A stretch of 64,000 bases of DNA from GCA-2683825 sp965662355 (GTDB taxonomy: Bacteria; Planctomycetota; UBA1135; GCA-002686595), in assembly GCA_965662355.1 (NCBI GenBank), contig CBFIHP010000019.1, forward strand, positions 49,828 to 113,827, written 5' to 3'. Below the pieces are notes generated by a model. It saw nothing but the letters and a program-made list of their open reading frames with translations. It ran no database searches and was not told where the DNA came from. This document shows positions 42,617 through 53,705 of this stretch, one piece after another. The position numbers were made by a program, and so were the translations under genes. Numbering within the stretch: position 1 is the first letter of the stretch; each line of letters opens with the position of its first letter.

Positions 42617-45600
42617 CTAGCGCTCGTTCTCGCCGTCAAAAACGGAAGCCGAGTCCTGCTCGACGATCAAATCGTCCACCCAGAGGGTGCCTTCTTGCAC
42701 CTCGACCCGGACCCAGCCGCGGGCCGGGTAGTCCTTGTCGAAGCGCATGTTCGGCGGGGCCGCCAGACTGAGCGCTTGCCAGTCGGATCCCTCCGGTACG
42801 TCGCATGAGACGACTTCGATCTCCGCGCGGTCGGGTTGGAAGACCGTGGCCATGAGGCGTACGGAGGCCTTGGTGCCGGGCTCCATGCGAATACGAGCGT
42901 GGAGGCGCAGCGGGCTCGTCACGGGCAGATGGTCGGGTAACAGGTACTGCGCGCCGCCGGTCCTTGATTCCGAGCGAATGCGTAGCGAGCCCTTTCCGCG
43001 ATAGGCGTGATCCCGGTCGAGAAGAAGCCGTGTGTCGTCCAGCGTGACCCACCCCGGGGGACGGTCGGACCAGTTCAAACCCGCGGCGATTTCCTTTGGG
43101 GAGGGGACGATCTCGAAGGCACCGTTGGAAATGTGATCGTTCTCGACGACCTCGCTCTTTGGGCGCAGACGGACGTCCCGTAGCGTCGCATCGCCGCCCG
43201 CAGGGACCTCGAGCGTGATGCGGCCCGCGGCTGCAGGGAGTTCGGGGGCCAGGAATTCCTCCTGGAGCGGGATGAGCGTGTCCGACGAGATGCGCTTCGT
43301 GACGAAGGGCTCCTCCTGCGTGCCGATACTGAGCATGGCTTCGCCGCGGGCCCATCCGGTGAGAAGATAGGGGATGGGCTTCAGTGGCCCGAGGCGTCGG
43401 ATGGTCGAGGAGGGCTCGTCTGCCGAGGCCTCCGATGAGATGCTGTCGGACTCCGCCAAGAGGAGTGATTCCGGCTGTGGGCTGGGGACATCCAGGGGCA
43501 GCACGTGCAGCCCACGCACTTCGACCTTGTTGCCCTTGAAGGGCAAGAGCTCGAACAGGAACGCAGGCCGTGTTCCGCGTCTCGGATCCCTGGCTTCAAA
43601 GTGATAGCGCTCCCAGTCTCCCGAGAAGGAGCTGCCACCGAGGCGGAGATCCTCGCCATGGGGCTCGTCGGCAGTCGCGCGGCTGACCAGATGCAGTTCG
43701 CCCGCGCCCCCGAGGGCCCGTGCTTCGAAGGTGACGAGCAGACGTTCTCCGCCAGTGTGACGTCCGACGGGGATCGTCTGCGGGCCGGATGTCTCCGCGG
43801 CGTCTTCGAAGCGCCACGCTCTTCTCCGGAAGGCGAGGTCGGTGAGAAGCTCCAGGTCATCGACGATCAGTCCACCCGCTATGGATTTCCGAATCGTGAC
43901 GAGTACGTTGCCGACACCGACCGGTACCTTGCAGCGCCCGTAATGAAAGCCCGGGTTCCCAGGCTCGATCGGAACGCTCGTGAAGACGACGCCGTCCTTG
44001 TGCACGACGACCTCGCTCTTCGGACGCAGTCCTTTGGCGTAGAAGGACAGATGCAGCGTTTGCGCACGCTTGGGAATCGCGACTTCCTGGGTGACGCTCA
44101 TGCGCTTATCGAACAAGTGGAGCGCGCGCTTGCCACCCGAGGCGCGCGGCGTGGAGCGCAGCTTCTGTCCGCAGCGGTAGTGCAGCGGGACACTCCCGTC
44201 CCAGCGCTCGAAGCCGCCGTTGCGAATCAAGTTGCCCTGGGGCGAAATCAACCCATGCAACGCCCGCGAGAGAAACTCACGAACCGCGGACACATGCAGT
44301 TCCGGATGCATGCCGGAATGCAGAAAGCAAAGGCTGCCCGTGTGGAAGACCTGGCCCTGGTTGCGGAAGCTGGCCACGGTCGCGAACCCGTTCACGGTGG
44401 GCGCATCGGCGAGGATCAGTAGATTCGAAGGCGATCCCGAGGCGCGGCTGGAGGCACGACCGCCAGGGATGCCCTCCATGTTGGCGCCATCGAGCTCGCC
44501 GCAGACGGAGATCATCCGTTCGTCCACGCGGCTGCCGAAAGCACCGACACCAAAGAGCGCGCCCTGTCCTTTGGCATCTCCCGCGACGAAAGCGTGCTCC
44601 GGTTGGGCCAGGCGGTAATGCCCGAATCCCTCTTGATAACTGAACGTAGGGGGCGTCCCCGTGATGGGCAGGCGCGCGCAGATGTCCCCGGGCCCGCTGC
44701 CCGAGCAATTGGCCTGACGGAGGGAGATCCCGAAGGTGGTCTCCGGGGGGTCGAAGGCTGGAGCTGCGGCGAAGAGTGAGGTGGCTCGACGTCGCTCGAG
44801 CGGATCGGGGAAGATCGGGTCTTCCCAGGGTTTCTTATGACACCGGAAGTTGCGTGCGTTCTCATCGAGACGAATCTGCCAGTAGGAGACTTTGCTTCCA
44901 ACCAGGTACAGATTGCCGCCGTTGCCGATGAACGCATCCACCGCGTCGCGCATCTCGCGCGTCCAGTACTCGTGGTGACCGAAGAGCACCAGGAGGTCGT
45001 AACCGTCGAGGAGGTTCGGTTCGCGATGCAGGTCGGTATCGCTGGCGTAGTCCAGCCCGTCCAGCTCGCCTTCGAGCCAGGCGAGGAAGTCGAGGCTCCA
45101 CTGCCGATCGAGGGTGCCGGGACTGAGCTGATCGAACGGGCGCTCGAAGGAGATCAACGGGCTCATCTTGCCCATCGGTGTGCCGTAGACATTGCGCCCG
45201 CCGTAGGAGTTGTACGCCTGGACGGTGATGTCCGGGGTCAAGGTGAGGATTCGCGCGCGTGACCGTTCTCCCGTTCGAGCGGGACGGACGATGAAGGGGA
45301 TTTCGTACCCTCCAGTTTCCCCCGAAAGCAGGCGTGCCTTGTAGAGCCCCGAGGACCAGCTCTCCGGAATGGGCAGAAGGAAGCTGGGCTCCCATCCGCA
45401 GCCCTCCTGATAACTCGCTTCTCGGACGGGTTGCAATCTCGCCGGCAGGTCCTCGGCCTTCTGGACGAGTTGCTCGCGTGCACCGCAACGGACAATCTCG
45501 ACGCGGTACGGAGCACGTGCGGAGACATGAAAGCTCAGGGTCTCACCCGGACGGATCGAGCTTCTGTTCGCGTATCCCTCGAGCTCCGTTGGAGCCCATT

Positions 45601-45688
45601 CCGTGCGACCGTGATACGCCGACAGCAACGCAGAGCTCTGTTGCGGAGTCGGCGCGCTCGCGAGCAGGGCAAGTAGCAGAACGCGCAT
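42617..45688 (-). CDS. Exported N,N-dimethylformamidase-like protein with C-terminal beta modules
   Basis: A 1023-aa exported protein. The ATG at 45688 gives a short signal (MRVLLLALLASAP). Residues 55-480 resemble the beta (large) subunit of N,N-dimethylformamidase: VQAYNSYGGRNVYG, DQLSPGTLDRQWSLDFLAWL, and the amidotransferase-like LLVLFGHHEYWTREMRDAVD with NGGNLYLVG. The C-terminal half has two or three carbohydrate-binding-like beta modules (GNLIRNGGFERWDGSV and SNGAFEIVPSP). Substrate and activity cannot be assigned; no DMFA alpha subunit is nearby. It lies 20 bp after the small gene at 45709 and is convergent with efp. Confidence 0.75.
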   Translation of the reverse strand: MRVLLLALLASAPTPQQSSALLSAYHGRTEWAPTELEGYANRSSIRPGETLSFHVSARAPYRVEIVRCGAREQLVQKAEDLPARLQPVREASYQEGCGWEPSFLLPIPESWSSGLYKARLLSGETGGYEIPFIVRPARTGERSRARILTLTPDITVQAYNSYGGRNVYGTPMGKMSPLISFERPFDQLSPGTLDRQWSLDFLAWLEGELDGLDYASDTDLHREPNLLDGYDLLVLFGHHEYWTREMRDAVDAFIGNGGNLYLVGSKVSYWQIRLDENARNFRCHKKPWEDPIFPDPLERRRATSLFAAAPAFDPPETTFGISLRQANCSGSGPGDICARLPITGTPPTFSYQEGFGHYRLAQPEHAFVAGDAKGQGALFGVGAFGSRVDERMISVCGELDGANMEGIPGGRASSRASGSPSNLLILADAPTVNGFATVASFRNQGQVFHTGSLCFLHSGMHPELHVSAVREFLSRALHGLISPQGNLIRNGGFERWDGSVPLHYRCGQKLRSTPRASGGKRALHLFDKRMSVTQEVAIPKRAQTLHLSFYAKGLRPKSEVVVHKDGVVFTSVPIEPGNPGFHYGRCKVPVGVGNVLVTIRKSIAGGLIVDDLELLTDLAFRRRAWRFEDAAETSGPQTIPVGRHTGGERLLVTFEARALGGAGELHLVSRATADEPHGEDLRLGGSSFSGDWERYHFEARDPRRGTRPAFLFELLPFKGNKVEVRGLHVLPLDVPSPQPESLLLAESDSISSEASADEPSSTIRRLGPLKPIPYLLTGWARGEAMLSIGTQEEPFVTKRISSDTLIPLQEEFLAPELPAAAGRITLEVPAGGDATLRDVRLRPKSEVVENDHISNGAFEIVPSPKEIAAGLNWSDRPPGWVTLDDTRLLLDRDHAYRGKGSLRIRSESRTGGAQYLLPDHLPVTSPLRLHARIRMEPGTKASVRLMATVFQPDRAEIEVVSCDVPEGSDWQALSLAAPPNMRFDKDYPARGWVRVEVQEGTLWVDDLIVEQDSASVFDGENER

Positions 45689-45708
45689 CAACAATGGAGC
45701 AGGGTCGT

Positions 45709-46176
45709 TCAGCGTGACTTCCAGGTCTCGACCAGCTTCTCGACCTCGGGCCATTGCTCGGCGGCCAGCGCCAGATACAAGGTGACATCCTCGGGGTCGT
45801 GCCTCTTGTCGAGATCCACCACCGCGGCCGCGATCTTTTCGCTTTCCGGGCTGGCCGTATCGATGTTCTGGATCATCCCGTCCTCGTGTTCGACCCCGGT
45901 GGCATCGAGGAATCCGGTGACGAGATCCTTGTGGGTCTGGACGAGGTACGTTCCGAAGAGCTCGTAACAGAGCTCCGCATTGTGTTGCACCTCGATCAAG
46001 CTGCGGGCCTTCTTCGCCCTGCGTTCCATGGGAAGCTTCTTGATCGCCTGGGGCCGAAACTTCAGGGCCTTCGCGACCTCCCCATCCAGGGGGCCGAAGC
46101 CCTGCTTCCCGAGGGAGGTGTAGATGGCCAGGAATCTGTCTTCCGAGAGCTTGTTGAGCTGTTCGAGAACCGCCAT
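45709..46176 (-). CDS. Conserved alpha-helical hypothetical protein
   Basis: A 155-aa soluble, helix-rich protein, likely cytoplasmic. It begins MAVLEQLNKLSEDRFL and contains the patterned segments KKLPMERRAKKARSLIEVQH and HDPEDVTLYLALAAEQWPEV. I recognise no family. It starts at the ATG at 46176, 65 bp from the divergent transporter gene, and its stop is 20 bases before the DMF-amidase-like gene, so the two are probably cotranscribed. Confidence 0.7.
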   Translation of the reverse strand: MAVLEQLNKLSEDRFLAIYTSLGKQGFGPLDGEVAKALKFRPQAIKKLPMERRAKKARSLIEVQHNAELCYELFGTYLVQTHKDLVTGFLDATGVEHEDGMIQNIDTASPESEKIAAAVVDLDKRHDPEDVTLYLALAAEQWPEVEKLVETWKSR

Positions 46177-46241
46177 GGCAGAGAGTCTAGCGCAGCTTTG
46201 GCTTGGGGTCTCCAGGGACGGTCCGCTAGGCTCGCACTTTC

Positions 46242-47009
46242 ATGAGCCCCAGTGCCCCCGAGGCGGGACGTGGCATGAGCCGCCAGGAAACCGCCTTCAC
46301 CCTCGTCGCCGCGCTCTTCTCCGTCATTCTGGTGCTGACCAATATCGTCGGAGTGAAGCTCTTTTTGCTCTTCCCGGACGGCCGACCGGCCTGGATGCCC
46401 GGCGAAGGGCCCCTGACCCTCACGGCGGGGCTGATCACGTATCCCCTGACGTTCCTCCTGACGGACCTCGTCTCGGAGATTTGGGGTCGCAAGCGGGCCG
46501 ACTACATGGTGCTCCTCGGCTTCCTCATGAGCCTCGTGATGCTGGGGATCACCCAGCTGGCCATGGGCCTCGCTCCCAGCGATTTCTGGTCCCACCAGAG
46601 CCTGGGAATGGACGCCCCGGCGATGCAGAGAGCCTTCGCGGCGACCTTCTCTCTGCAGGGCACCCTGCTCTTCGCCTCGATGCTGGCCTACCTGAGCGCC
46701 CAGCTCTTCGATGTGCGCCTCTACCACTTTTGGTGGCGCATCACCAAGGGCAAGCACATGTGGATCCGCAACAACGGATCGACGGCCATCTCCCAGCTCG
46801 TGGACACCATCATCGTCAACAGCATCTTCCTGCGCGGAGCCCTGGGAATGGAATGGGGCCAGATCCGCGAGATCATCGCCGCCGTCTACGTTTGCAAGCT
46901 GATCCTCGCCCTCCTGGACACGCCCCTGATCTATCTCGGTCGCGCCCTGATGCGCCGCCTCCTCGATCTGAAACCCAAAGCCGATCCCGAATGCGCCCCC
47001 CTGGCCTGA
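46242..47009 (+). CDS. yhhQ: Queuosine precursor transporter (VUT/YhhQ family)
   Basis: A 255-aa inner-membrane protein with about six helices. It carries the family blocks LTNIVGVKLF, LTAGLITYPLTFLLTDLVSE and SAQLFDVRLYHFWW, then NNGSTAISQLVDTIIVNSIF, all characteristic of VUT (YhhQ/QueT) transporters. These take up queuosine precursors (preQ0/preQ1) for tRNA modification. The loop between helices 2 and 3 is longer than in E. coli YhhQ (LLFPDGRPAWMPGEG). No que gene or preQ1 riboswitch was seen next to it. The ATG at 46242 is used; a second Met lies 11 residues later. Confidence 0.9.
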   Translation: MSPSAPEAGRGMSRQETAFTLVAALFSVILVLTNIVGVKLFLLFPDGRPAWMPGEGPLTLTAGLITYPLTFLLTDLVSEIWGRKRADYMVLLGFLMSLVMLGITQLAMGLAPSDFWSHQSLGMDAPAMQRAFAATFSLQGTLLFASMLAYLSAQLFDVRLYHFWWRITKGKHMWIRNNGSTAISQLVDTIIVNSIFLRGALGMEWGQIREIIAAVYVCKLILALLDTPLIYLGRALMRRLLDLKPKADPECAPLA

Positions 47010-47022
47010 CCCATCGAATTCG

Positions 47023-48639
47023 CTACCAGATGCTCTGGGGCCACATCCATGTGCCCACGGCGTTGCTGATGTGGGTGACGGAGCCACCGCTGAGCTCGAG
47101 GAAGGCGTGGTGAAGTTTGATGTTGCCGAGCGAGGCGACGTACTCGGTGGGGACGTCGAGCTGGATCGTGGCCTGGCCGTTTGCGTCCAGGATGCCGAGG
47201 GAGCCACGCAGGAGGGCTTTGGTCGGCGTCGAGAGGGTCGCGAGGAAGTAGAAGTCGTAGTTCAGGGGCACGCGGTCCGTTCCGAGCGGCAGGCCCGGGG
47301 AGGTTCCGGTGTGGGAGCCGAGCAAGATGTAGGGCTTGCCCGCGCCCGCGGGACCGCGGGCGATGGTGAACTCCGCGCTGCCCGTACTCAATAGCGTGTG
47401 GTTTTCCAGGCTGGCGCAGTCGGAGGCGTCGAGGGAATACTCGAACCCGCTGCCCTCGAGCTGGAAGCCGTGGTTCTTCAGCGAGGAGGAGACAAACGCC
47501 CGCGTACCGAGGAGCGCCAGGGAGTCGCCGAATTGCTGGCGCCAGAAGGGCATGTCACCTCCGAGATGATCGGGGTTCGTGGCGAGCGAGCCGTTCGGAT
47601 CCCAGAGGCCGTCGACGGGGCTGCGCTTGTACACGCGCACGATGCTGGGCTCTCGCTCGGCGGAGCCGACCAGGAGGCGATCGCCCCGCACAGCCACCGA
47701 TCGGCCCAGGTGCCGGTTGGGCTCTGGGTTGCTCAATGCCAGGCGCTGGATCTCGGTCCATTCGCCGAAGCGTTTCTCGAAGATGTAGACGCCGCCGGCA
47801 TCCCAGCGACCGTAGTCCACACCCGTGGCGCCGACGACGAGGGTCGTGCCGTCGAAGGCCAGCGAGGCTCCGAAGAAGTCACCTTCGTGTCCGTCGGAGG
47901 CCATGAGCTTGCGCAGACGATTCCAGGTGCGCCCGCCTGTGTGTTCGAAGAGGTAGACCGCTCCCGAACCCTCACCGTTCTGGTCGTCACCGGTGGCGGA
48001 GATCGCGAGGATTCCGTTCGCGTAGGCCAGGTTCTGACCGAAGTGCAGGCTGCCCTCGGTGAGTGCCGGAGCGAGCTCGCCCGTCACGGTCCAGATGCCG
48101 TCCTTTTCGCCGAACAAGTGCACGGATCCCGTGTCGCGACCGTTGCCATCGTCGCGAGGGAAACCCACGGCGACGAAGTCTTCACCGACGGCCAGGTCGG
48201 CCGGATAGCTCGTACGATCCGCGTCGTTGAACAGGCGCGTTCGTTTCCAGGAGCTGTCCGGTTGCTCCTCGAAGATGAAGCACCCGATAAGGTGTTGCTC
48301 ATGCACGGGAGAGGTGATGGCGATTCCCGCGGGGCCCGCGGCCACGCGGAGACCCATGCGCAATGAGTTCGTGAACGATTCCAGCTCCAAGCGCTCGCGC
48401 GCGAACCAGTTGCTTCCTTCGCGCTCGAGAATGAACACGGCTGCCTCCGGCGTGCGATCGCCAAGTTCACCATAGCTACCCACGACCAGTTCATCTCCGA
48501 GCACGGCCAGGTCGCCCGCGTACTGGCTCGCCGTGGCCGTCTCATCCGCGCGGAACTCTGCGGTCCTGCATTGAGCCTCGGGGGAGTTCGCGAGCAGGAA
48601 CGGCGTGCACGCAAGGATCCAGGGAAGAATTTTCGACAT
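47023..48639 (-). CDS. Secreted FG-GAP/beta-propeller protein
   Basis: A 538-aa exported protein. The likely start is the ATG at 48639 (signal MSKILPWILACTPFLLANS); the upstream in-frame ATG at 48684 would add 15 residues. The body has FG-GAP-like repeats of about 50 residues (GDLAVLGDELVVGSYGELGD, FGQNLAYANGILAISATGDD, FGASLAFDGTTLVVGATGVD, LGRSVAVRGDRLLVGSAERE), which should make a seven-bladed propeller similar to integrin alpha. The C-terminal 120 residues are a beta module (DFYFLATLSTPTKALL to GNIKLHHAFLELSGG) of the type found at the ends of several secreted proteins of this lineage. Convergent with the transporter gene. Confidence 0.8.
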   Translation of the reverse strand: MSKILPWILACTPFLLANSPEAQCRTAEFRADETATASQYAGDLAVLGDELVVGSYGELGDRTPEAAVFILEREGSNWFARERLELESFTNSLRMGLRVAAGPAGIAITSPVHEQHLIGCFIFEEQPDSSWKRTRLFNDADRTSYPADLAVGEDFVAVGFPRDDGNGRDTGSVHLFGEKDGIWTVTGELAPALTEGSLHFGQNLAYANGILAISATGDDQNGEGSGAVYLFEHTGGRTWNRLRKLMASDGHEGDFFGASLAFDGTTLVVGATGVDYGRWDAGGVYIFEKRFGEWTEIQRLALSNPEPNRHLGRSVAVRGDRLLVGSAEREPSIVRVYKRSPVDGLWDPNGSLATNPDHLGGDMPFWRQQFGDSLALLGTRAFVSSSLKNHGFQLEGSGFEYSLDASDCASLENHTLLSTGSAEFTIARGPAGAGKPYILLGSHTGTSPGLPLGTDRVPLNYDFYFLATLSTPTKALLRGSLGILDANGQATIQLDVPTEYVASLGNIKLHHAFLELSGGSVTHISNAVGTWMWPQSIW

Positions 48640-48864
48640 GGGCGAAGAAGGAAGGAGCCCCCAGATAAGGGTGCGGTACTCCATGGGAAGACTATCCCGC
48701 CCTTGGGTCCTCGGCCGACGAATCCCCATCGGTGAGGGTTGGATGTTCCTGGAGAACGCTTGGCCCTCGGACTACCCACGCACGAGATCCTCCTCGTGGA
48801 TGCTCTGACCCTGGGCGAGGCGGCGCGCCTGTTGGGGGGCACCGAACGCGCCGAACTCGGGCTT

Positions 48865-49311
48865 CTACTGGGTCCCGACCGCGAGCACTTCGACCTCGAA
48901 GGTCACTTTCTGGCCCGCTAGCGGGTGATTCGCGTCGAGCACGACCTCATCGGGGCGAAGCTCGACGACGCGAAATTCGATGTCGCCTTCTTCGATCTCG
49001 CTGCCTTCGTCATCGGTCAGGATGATGGGCACGAGGTCGCCCAGCTCGACATCCTCGGGCAACTCATCGCGGGGGACGGAGATCAGGCCCTCGGGCATGT
49101 AGGCGCCGAAGGCGTCCTCGTGTTCAAGCTCGACGCGCACGGTTTCGCCGCCGCCCTTGCCTTCCAGTGCCTGCTCGAGCCCGGGGGGCACATCGCCTTC
49201 GCCGTGAACGAACTCAGCGGGGCCCTCTTCTTTGCTGGATTCGAAGAGCTCGCCCTCTTCGTCGAACAGTGAATAGTGAATGGTGACGAGGCTTCCTTGG
49301 GCAATGTGCAT
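48865..49311 (-). CDS. slyD: SlyD-type FKBP peptidyl-prolyl isomerase
   Basis: A 148-aa cytoplasmic FKBP-type isomerase of the SlyD branch. The N-terminal strand (VTIHYSLFDEEGELFESS) and the IF insert (EDAFGAYMPEGLISVP) match SlyD, and the C-terminal strand VTFEVEVLAVGTQ closes the fold. The metal-binding Cys/His-rich tail of E. coli SlyD is missing. The ATG at 49311 follows the speA stop directly (TAGATG), so the two are translated as a coupled pair. Confidence 0.93.
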   Translation of the reverse strand: MHIAQGSLVTIHYSLFDEEGELFESSKEEGPAEFVHGEGDVPPGLEQALEGKGGGETVRVELEHEDAFGAYMPEGLISVPRDELPEDVELGDLVPIILTDDEGSEIEEGDIEFRVVELRPDEVVLDANHPLAGQKVTFEVEVLAVGTQ

Positions 49312-51282
<1,971 letters not shown>

Positions 51283-51606
51283 AGAAATCGTGCCCCCTCG
51301 CAACGCGACCCGCTTCGGTGGGTCCACCGTCCAGCGGATGCCGGGCGCCAAAAAGGCGCGCCAGTGTAGCGGACAAAGAGCCCTTGCGTCTCCAGCTATG
51401 GGACCTCTTCGAAGAGGTAGGGGAGGCTCCCCCGATCCCCCTACAGTCCGGGGGAGCCTCGGGCACAGCGCTCTCTCGCGCTAAATGGGGGCGAGGTGGG
51501 GGGCCATCGGTTGTTCGGGTGGCTCCGGAGAGGGATCTTCGGGGCATTGGCGGCCTTCCGTCCCGAGCTGAATCGAGTCGGGAAACCGCGGGCGTCACCC
51601 TCGGTG
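51283..51606. other. Intergenic region upstream of speA with a long inverted repeat
   Basis: These 324 bp separate speA from the end of the dihydrouridine synthase gene. A large stem-loop (51423-51460) is the main structure. The leader of speA has GAGGGGG about 12 bases before its ATG. No gene is supported here: the open frames are unlike proteins and overlap both neighbours only in GC-rich stretches. Confidence 0.45.
51423..51460. other. Perfect 11-bp inverted repeat in the speA leader
   Basis: GAGGCTCCCCC (51423-51433) pairs exactly with GGGGGAGCCTC (51450-51460) around a 16-nt loop. It lies about 150 bases upstream of speA and also after the end of dus on the same strand. No T tract follows on either strand, so it is not a standard terminator; it may be a leader structure or a Rho-related end. 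Confidence 0.45.
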
Positions 51607-52656
51607 CTAGGAGATGACCTGTCCTCGTCCCAGCTGTGCTGGCCCTTGGACCAAGCTCGGCTTGCCGAAGTTCCCCCCAATCCGCTCGATTCCTCGAATT
51701 CCCGCGGGTCCCGAGGCCTCGACCAGACGGCGCATCAACACCTCGGGATCGCCCTCTCGTAGCCAGGAAGCCCGATCCTGGCCCTGGGCCCGTCCCATGA
51801 GTCCACCCGCTTTCCAGTGCTGGAAGAGCTGCTTGACCCGTCGCATGGCACCTTCCAGGCGGGACCCCTGGGTCTCCATCAGCCCCCGGGCATAGTCGAC
51901 CAGGAATTCGGCCGCCTCGGCACGCGAGACCTCGCCCCCGCGGAAGATCCAGGGATTGCCCAGGGCCCCGCGGCCGACCATGGCGAAGGCGCACCCGGTC
52001 TCGCGGCGGAGGCGTTCGAAGTCCCCATGGACCTCGATTCCGCCGTTTCCACATACGGGAATCGACACCGATTGGACCGCCCGCTCGAGGCGCTGCCAGT
52101 CGGCGGGGGCCGCATAGCCCTCGCGCCGCGTCCGCGCATGCACCGTCAGGAGATCCGCGCCTCCGGCCTCGACCGCGCGGGCCAGGTCCTCGACGAGGGC
52201 ATCGTCTTCACCGCCGGCCCGGATCTTGGCGCTCAGGGGCACCTTGTCGCCGATCGCCCTGCGCAGCACGGAAACGAGCTCCTCGACCCGCGCAGGATCG
52301 TCCAGGAGGGCCGCCCCTGCACAGCCCCGCAGGGCCCCCTTGGCCGGACATCCGAAGTTCAGATCGATCAGTGGGGCACCGACCTCGACGGCACGTACCG
52401 CCGTCTGCGCCAGTGAATCCGCATCGGAGCCCATCAGCTGCAGCCCGACGGGTTGGGGGAAGCGCACCTCGCCCAGATGCCCGCGCAGCACGCGCCGCGG
52501 TAGGGCATCGCGCACCACACGAGCGAACTCCGTGAAGGTGCCTCCGAGGGCCTCGGGCCCATTGCGCTCGAGTACCCGTTCGCGGAACGAGGGCTCGGTC
52601 ACGCCCTCCATGGGCGCGAGTAGGTTCGGGGACGTGAAGGGCAGCGCGCGTTTCAT
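51607..52656 (-). CDS. tRNA-dihydrouridine synthase
   Basis: A 349-aa flavin enzyme that reduces uridine in tRNA. The TIM-barrel N-terminus has LLAPMEGVTEPSF, then LIDLNFGCPAKGALRGCAGAALL with the catalytic Cys, VKIR-like LSAKIRAGG, VHARTRREGY and VCGNGGI, VGRGALGNPWIF. It belongs to the DusA/B/C family, but the subtype cannot be told by eye. The ATG at 52656 is used (eight more residues extend to 52680). It is divergent from the dehydratase gene with a 54-bp gap. Confidence 0.9.
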   Translation of the reverse strand: MKRALPFTSPNLLAPMEGVTEPSFRERVLERNGPEALGGTFTEFARVVRDALPRRVLRGHLGEVRFPQPVGLQLMGSDADSLAQTAVRAVEVGAPLIDLNFGCPAKGALRGCAGAALLDDPARVEELVSVLRRAIGDKVPLSAKIRAGGEDDALVEDLARAVEAGGADLLTVHARTRREGYAAPADWQRLERAVQSVSIPVCGNGGIEVHGDFERLRRETGCAFAMVGRGALGNPWIFRGGEVSRAEAAEFLVDYARGLMETQGSRLEGAMRRVKQLFQHWKAGGLMGRAQGQDRASWLREGDPEVLMRRLVEASGPAGIRGIERIGGNFGKPSLVQGPAQLGRGQVIS

Positions 52657-52710
52657 TCTGGTGCACGGCAAGTTTGGCACACCGGCCCGTTCGAGTGCAG
52701 ACTACTTCCC

Positions 52711-53697
52711 ATGGATGCCCTGAAGATCGCCTCCGGGATCGACATTCCGGGGGCTGCGAAGCGTATCGAGGAGCACGTGCGCCGCACCCCCCTCACGCCC
52801 TTCGCCGTTGCCGACCCGCGTATCGACTTGCGTTTGAAGCTCGAATGCGAGCAGGAGACCGGGGCTTTCAAGGCCCGCGGCGCGGCCAATACGATCGCTT
52901 CGCTCAGCACCGAACAACGCCTGGCCGGTGTGTGCGCGACCAGCTCGGGCAACCACGGACGCGCGCTTGCGTGGGCCGCGCGCCGCGCGGGGGTGAAGGC
53001 GACGCTCTACATGCCCGCGAACATCTACCCCACGAAACTCGAAGCATGTCGGGCCGAGAGGGCGGACGTCGTGCTGTGCGAAACGCGCGCCGAAGCGGAG
53101 CTGCGTTGCGCAGCGCATGTCGAAGAGGGAGCCGTTCTCGTACACCCCTACGATGCCGAGCGCACGATCGAAGGTGCGGGCACCGTGGGGCTCGAGATCG
53201 CCCAGGACTGGCCGGACGTCGAGCTGGTGCTCTTTCCCGTCGGTGGCGGGGGGATGCTGGCGGGATCGTCGCTCGCCATCGCGCAGTGCCTGGGGGACGA
53301 GGTCGCCGTGCTGGGCGTCGAACCAGAGGGTTCGCCCAACATGTTGCGGGCGTTGGAAGCGGGCAAGCCGGTGCCGATCGATCCCATCGAGACCAAGGTG
53401 CAAGGGTTGTGTCCGATTGAAGTCGGTGCACGCAACCTCGCTCTCTGCACGCGCTATGTCGAAGGGATCGTGACCTTGAGCGATCAGGAGATTTACGACG
53501 GACAGCGCGAGCTGGTACAGGCGGGCCATACCGTGGAACCGGCGGGTGCCGCGGCGTTCGCGGCCATCTACATCGGTGCCATTCCGACCGAGTTGCTCGA
53601 GGGCCGCGATGCAGGGAATCCACTGCGGGTTGCCTGCGTCATCTCCGGCGGCAACGCCGACCCCGAGCAGCTGGAGTCGTTGCGTTCTCGCGACTAG
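52711..53697 (+). CDS. Threonine dehydratase-like PLP enzyme
   Basis: A 328-aa fold-type II PLP enzyme, the same size as catabolic serine/threonine dehydratases and serine racemases. The PLP-lysine sits in TGAFKARGAANTI (most members have SFKxRGA), followed by TSSGNHGRALAWA, and the phosphate loop VGGGGMLAG. There is no ACT domain, so it is not the feedback-controlled biosynthetic IlvA. The last strand ends with VISGGNADPEQL. The substrate could also be hydroxy-aspartate or another beta-hydroxy amino acid. It starts a five-gene operon with the lipoprotein gene eight bases downstream. Confidence 0.88.
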   Translation: MDALKIASGIDIPGAAKRIEEHVRRTPLTPFAVADPRIDLRLKLECEQETGAFKARGAANTIASLSTEQRLAGVCATSSGNHGRALAWAARRAGVKATLYMPANIYPTKLEACRAERADVVLCETRAEAELRCAAHVEEGAVLVHPYDAERTIEGAGTVGLEIAQDWPDVELVLFPVGGGGMLAGSSLAIAQCLGDEVAVLGVEPEGSPNMLRALEAGKPVPIDPIETKVQGLCPIEVGARNLALCTRYVEGIVTLSDQEIYDGQRELVQAGHTVEPAGAAAFAAIYIGAIPTELLEGRDAGNPLRVACVISGGNADPEQLESLRSRD

Positions 53698-53705
53698 ACG
53701 CTGGC

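Noticed and set aside
43505..44422. A 305-aa plus-strand frame
   Set aside because: It is antisense to the DMF-amidase-like gene and has no motif.
48739..48921. A 60-aa plus-strand open frame beginning TTG, with a fairly protein-like sequence
   Set aside because: It overlaps the end of slyD on the other strand, has no clear ribosome-binding site and no recognisable homologue; support is too weak.
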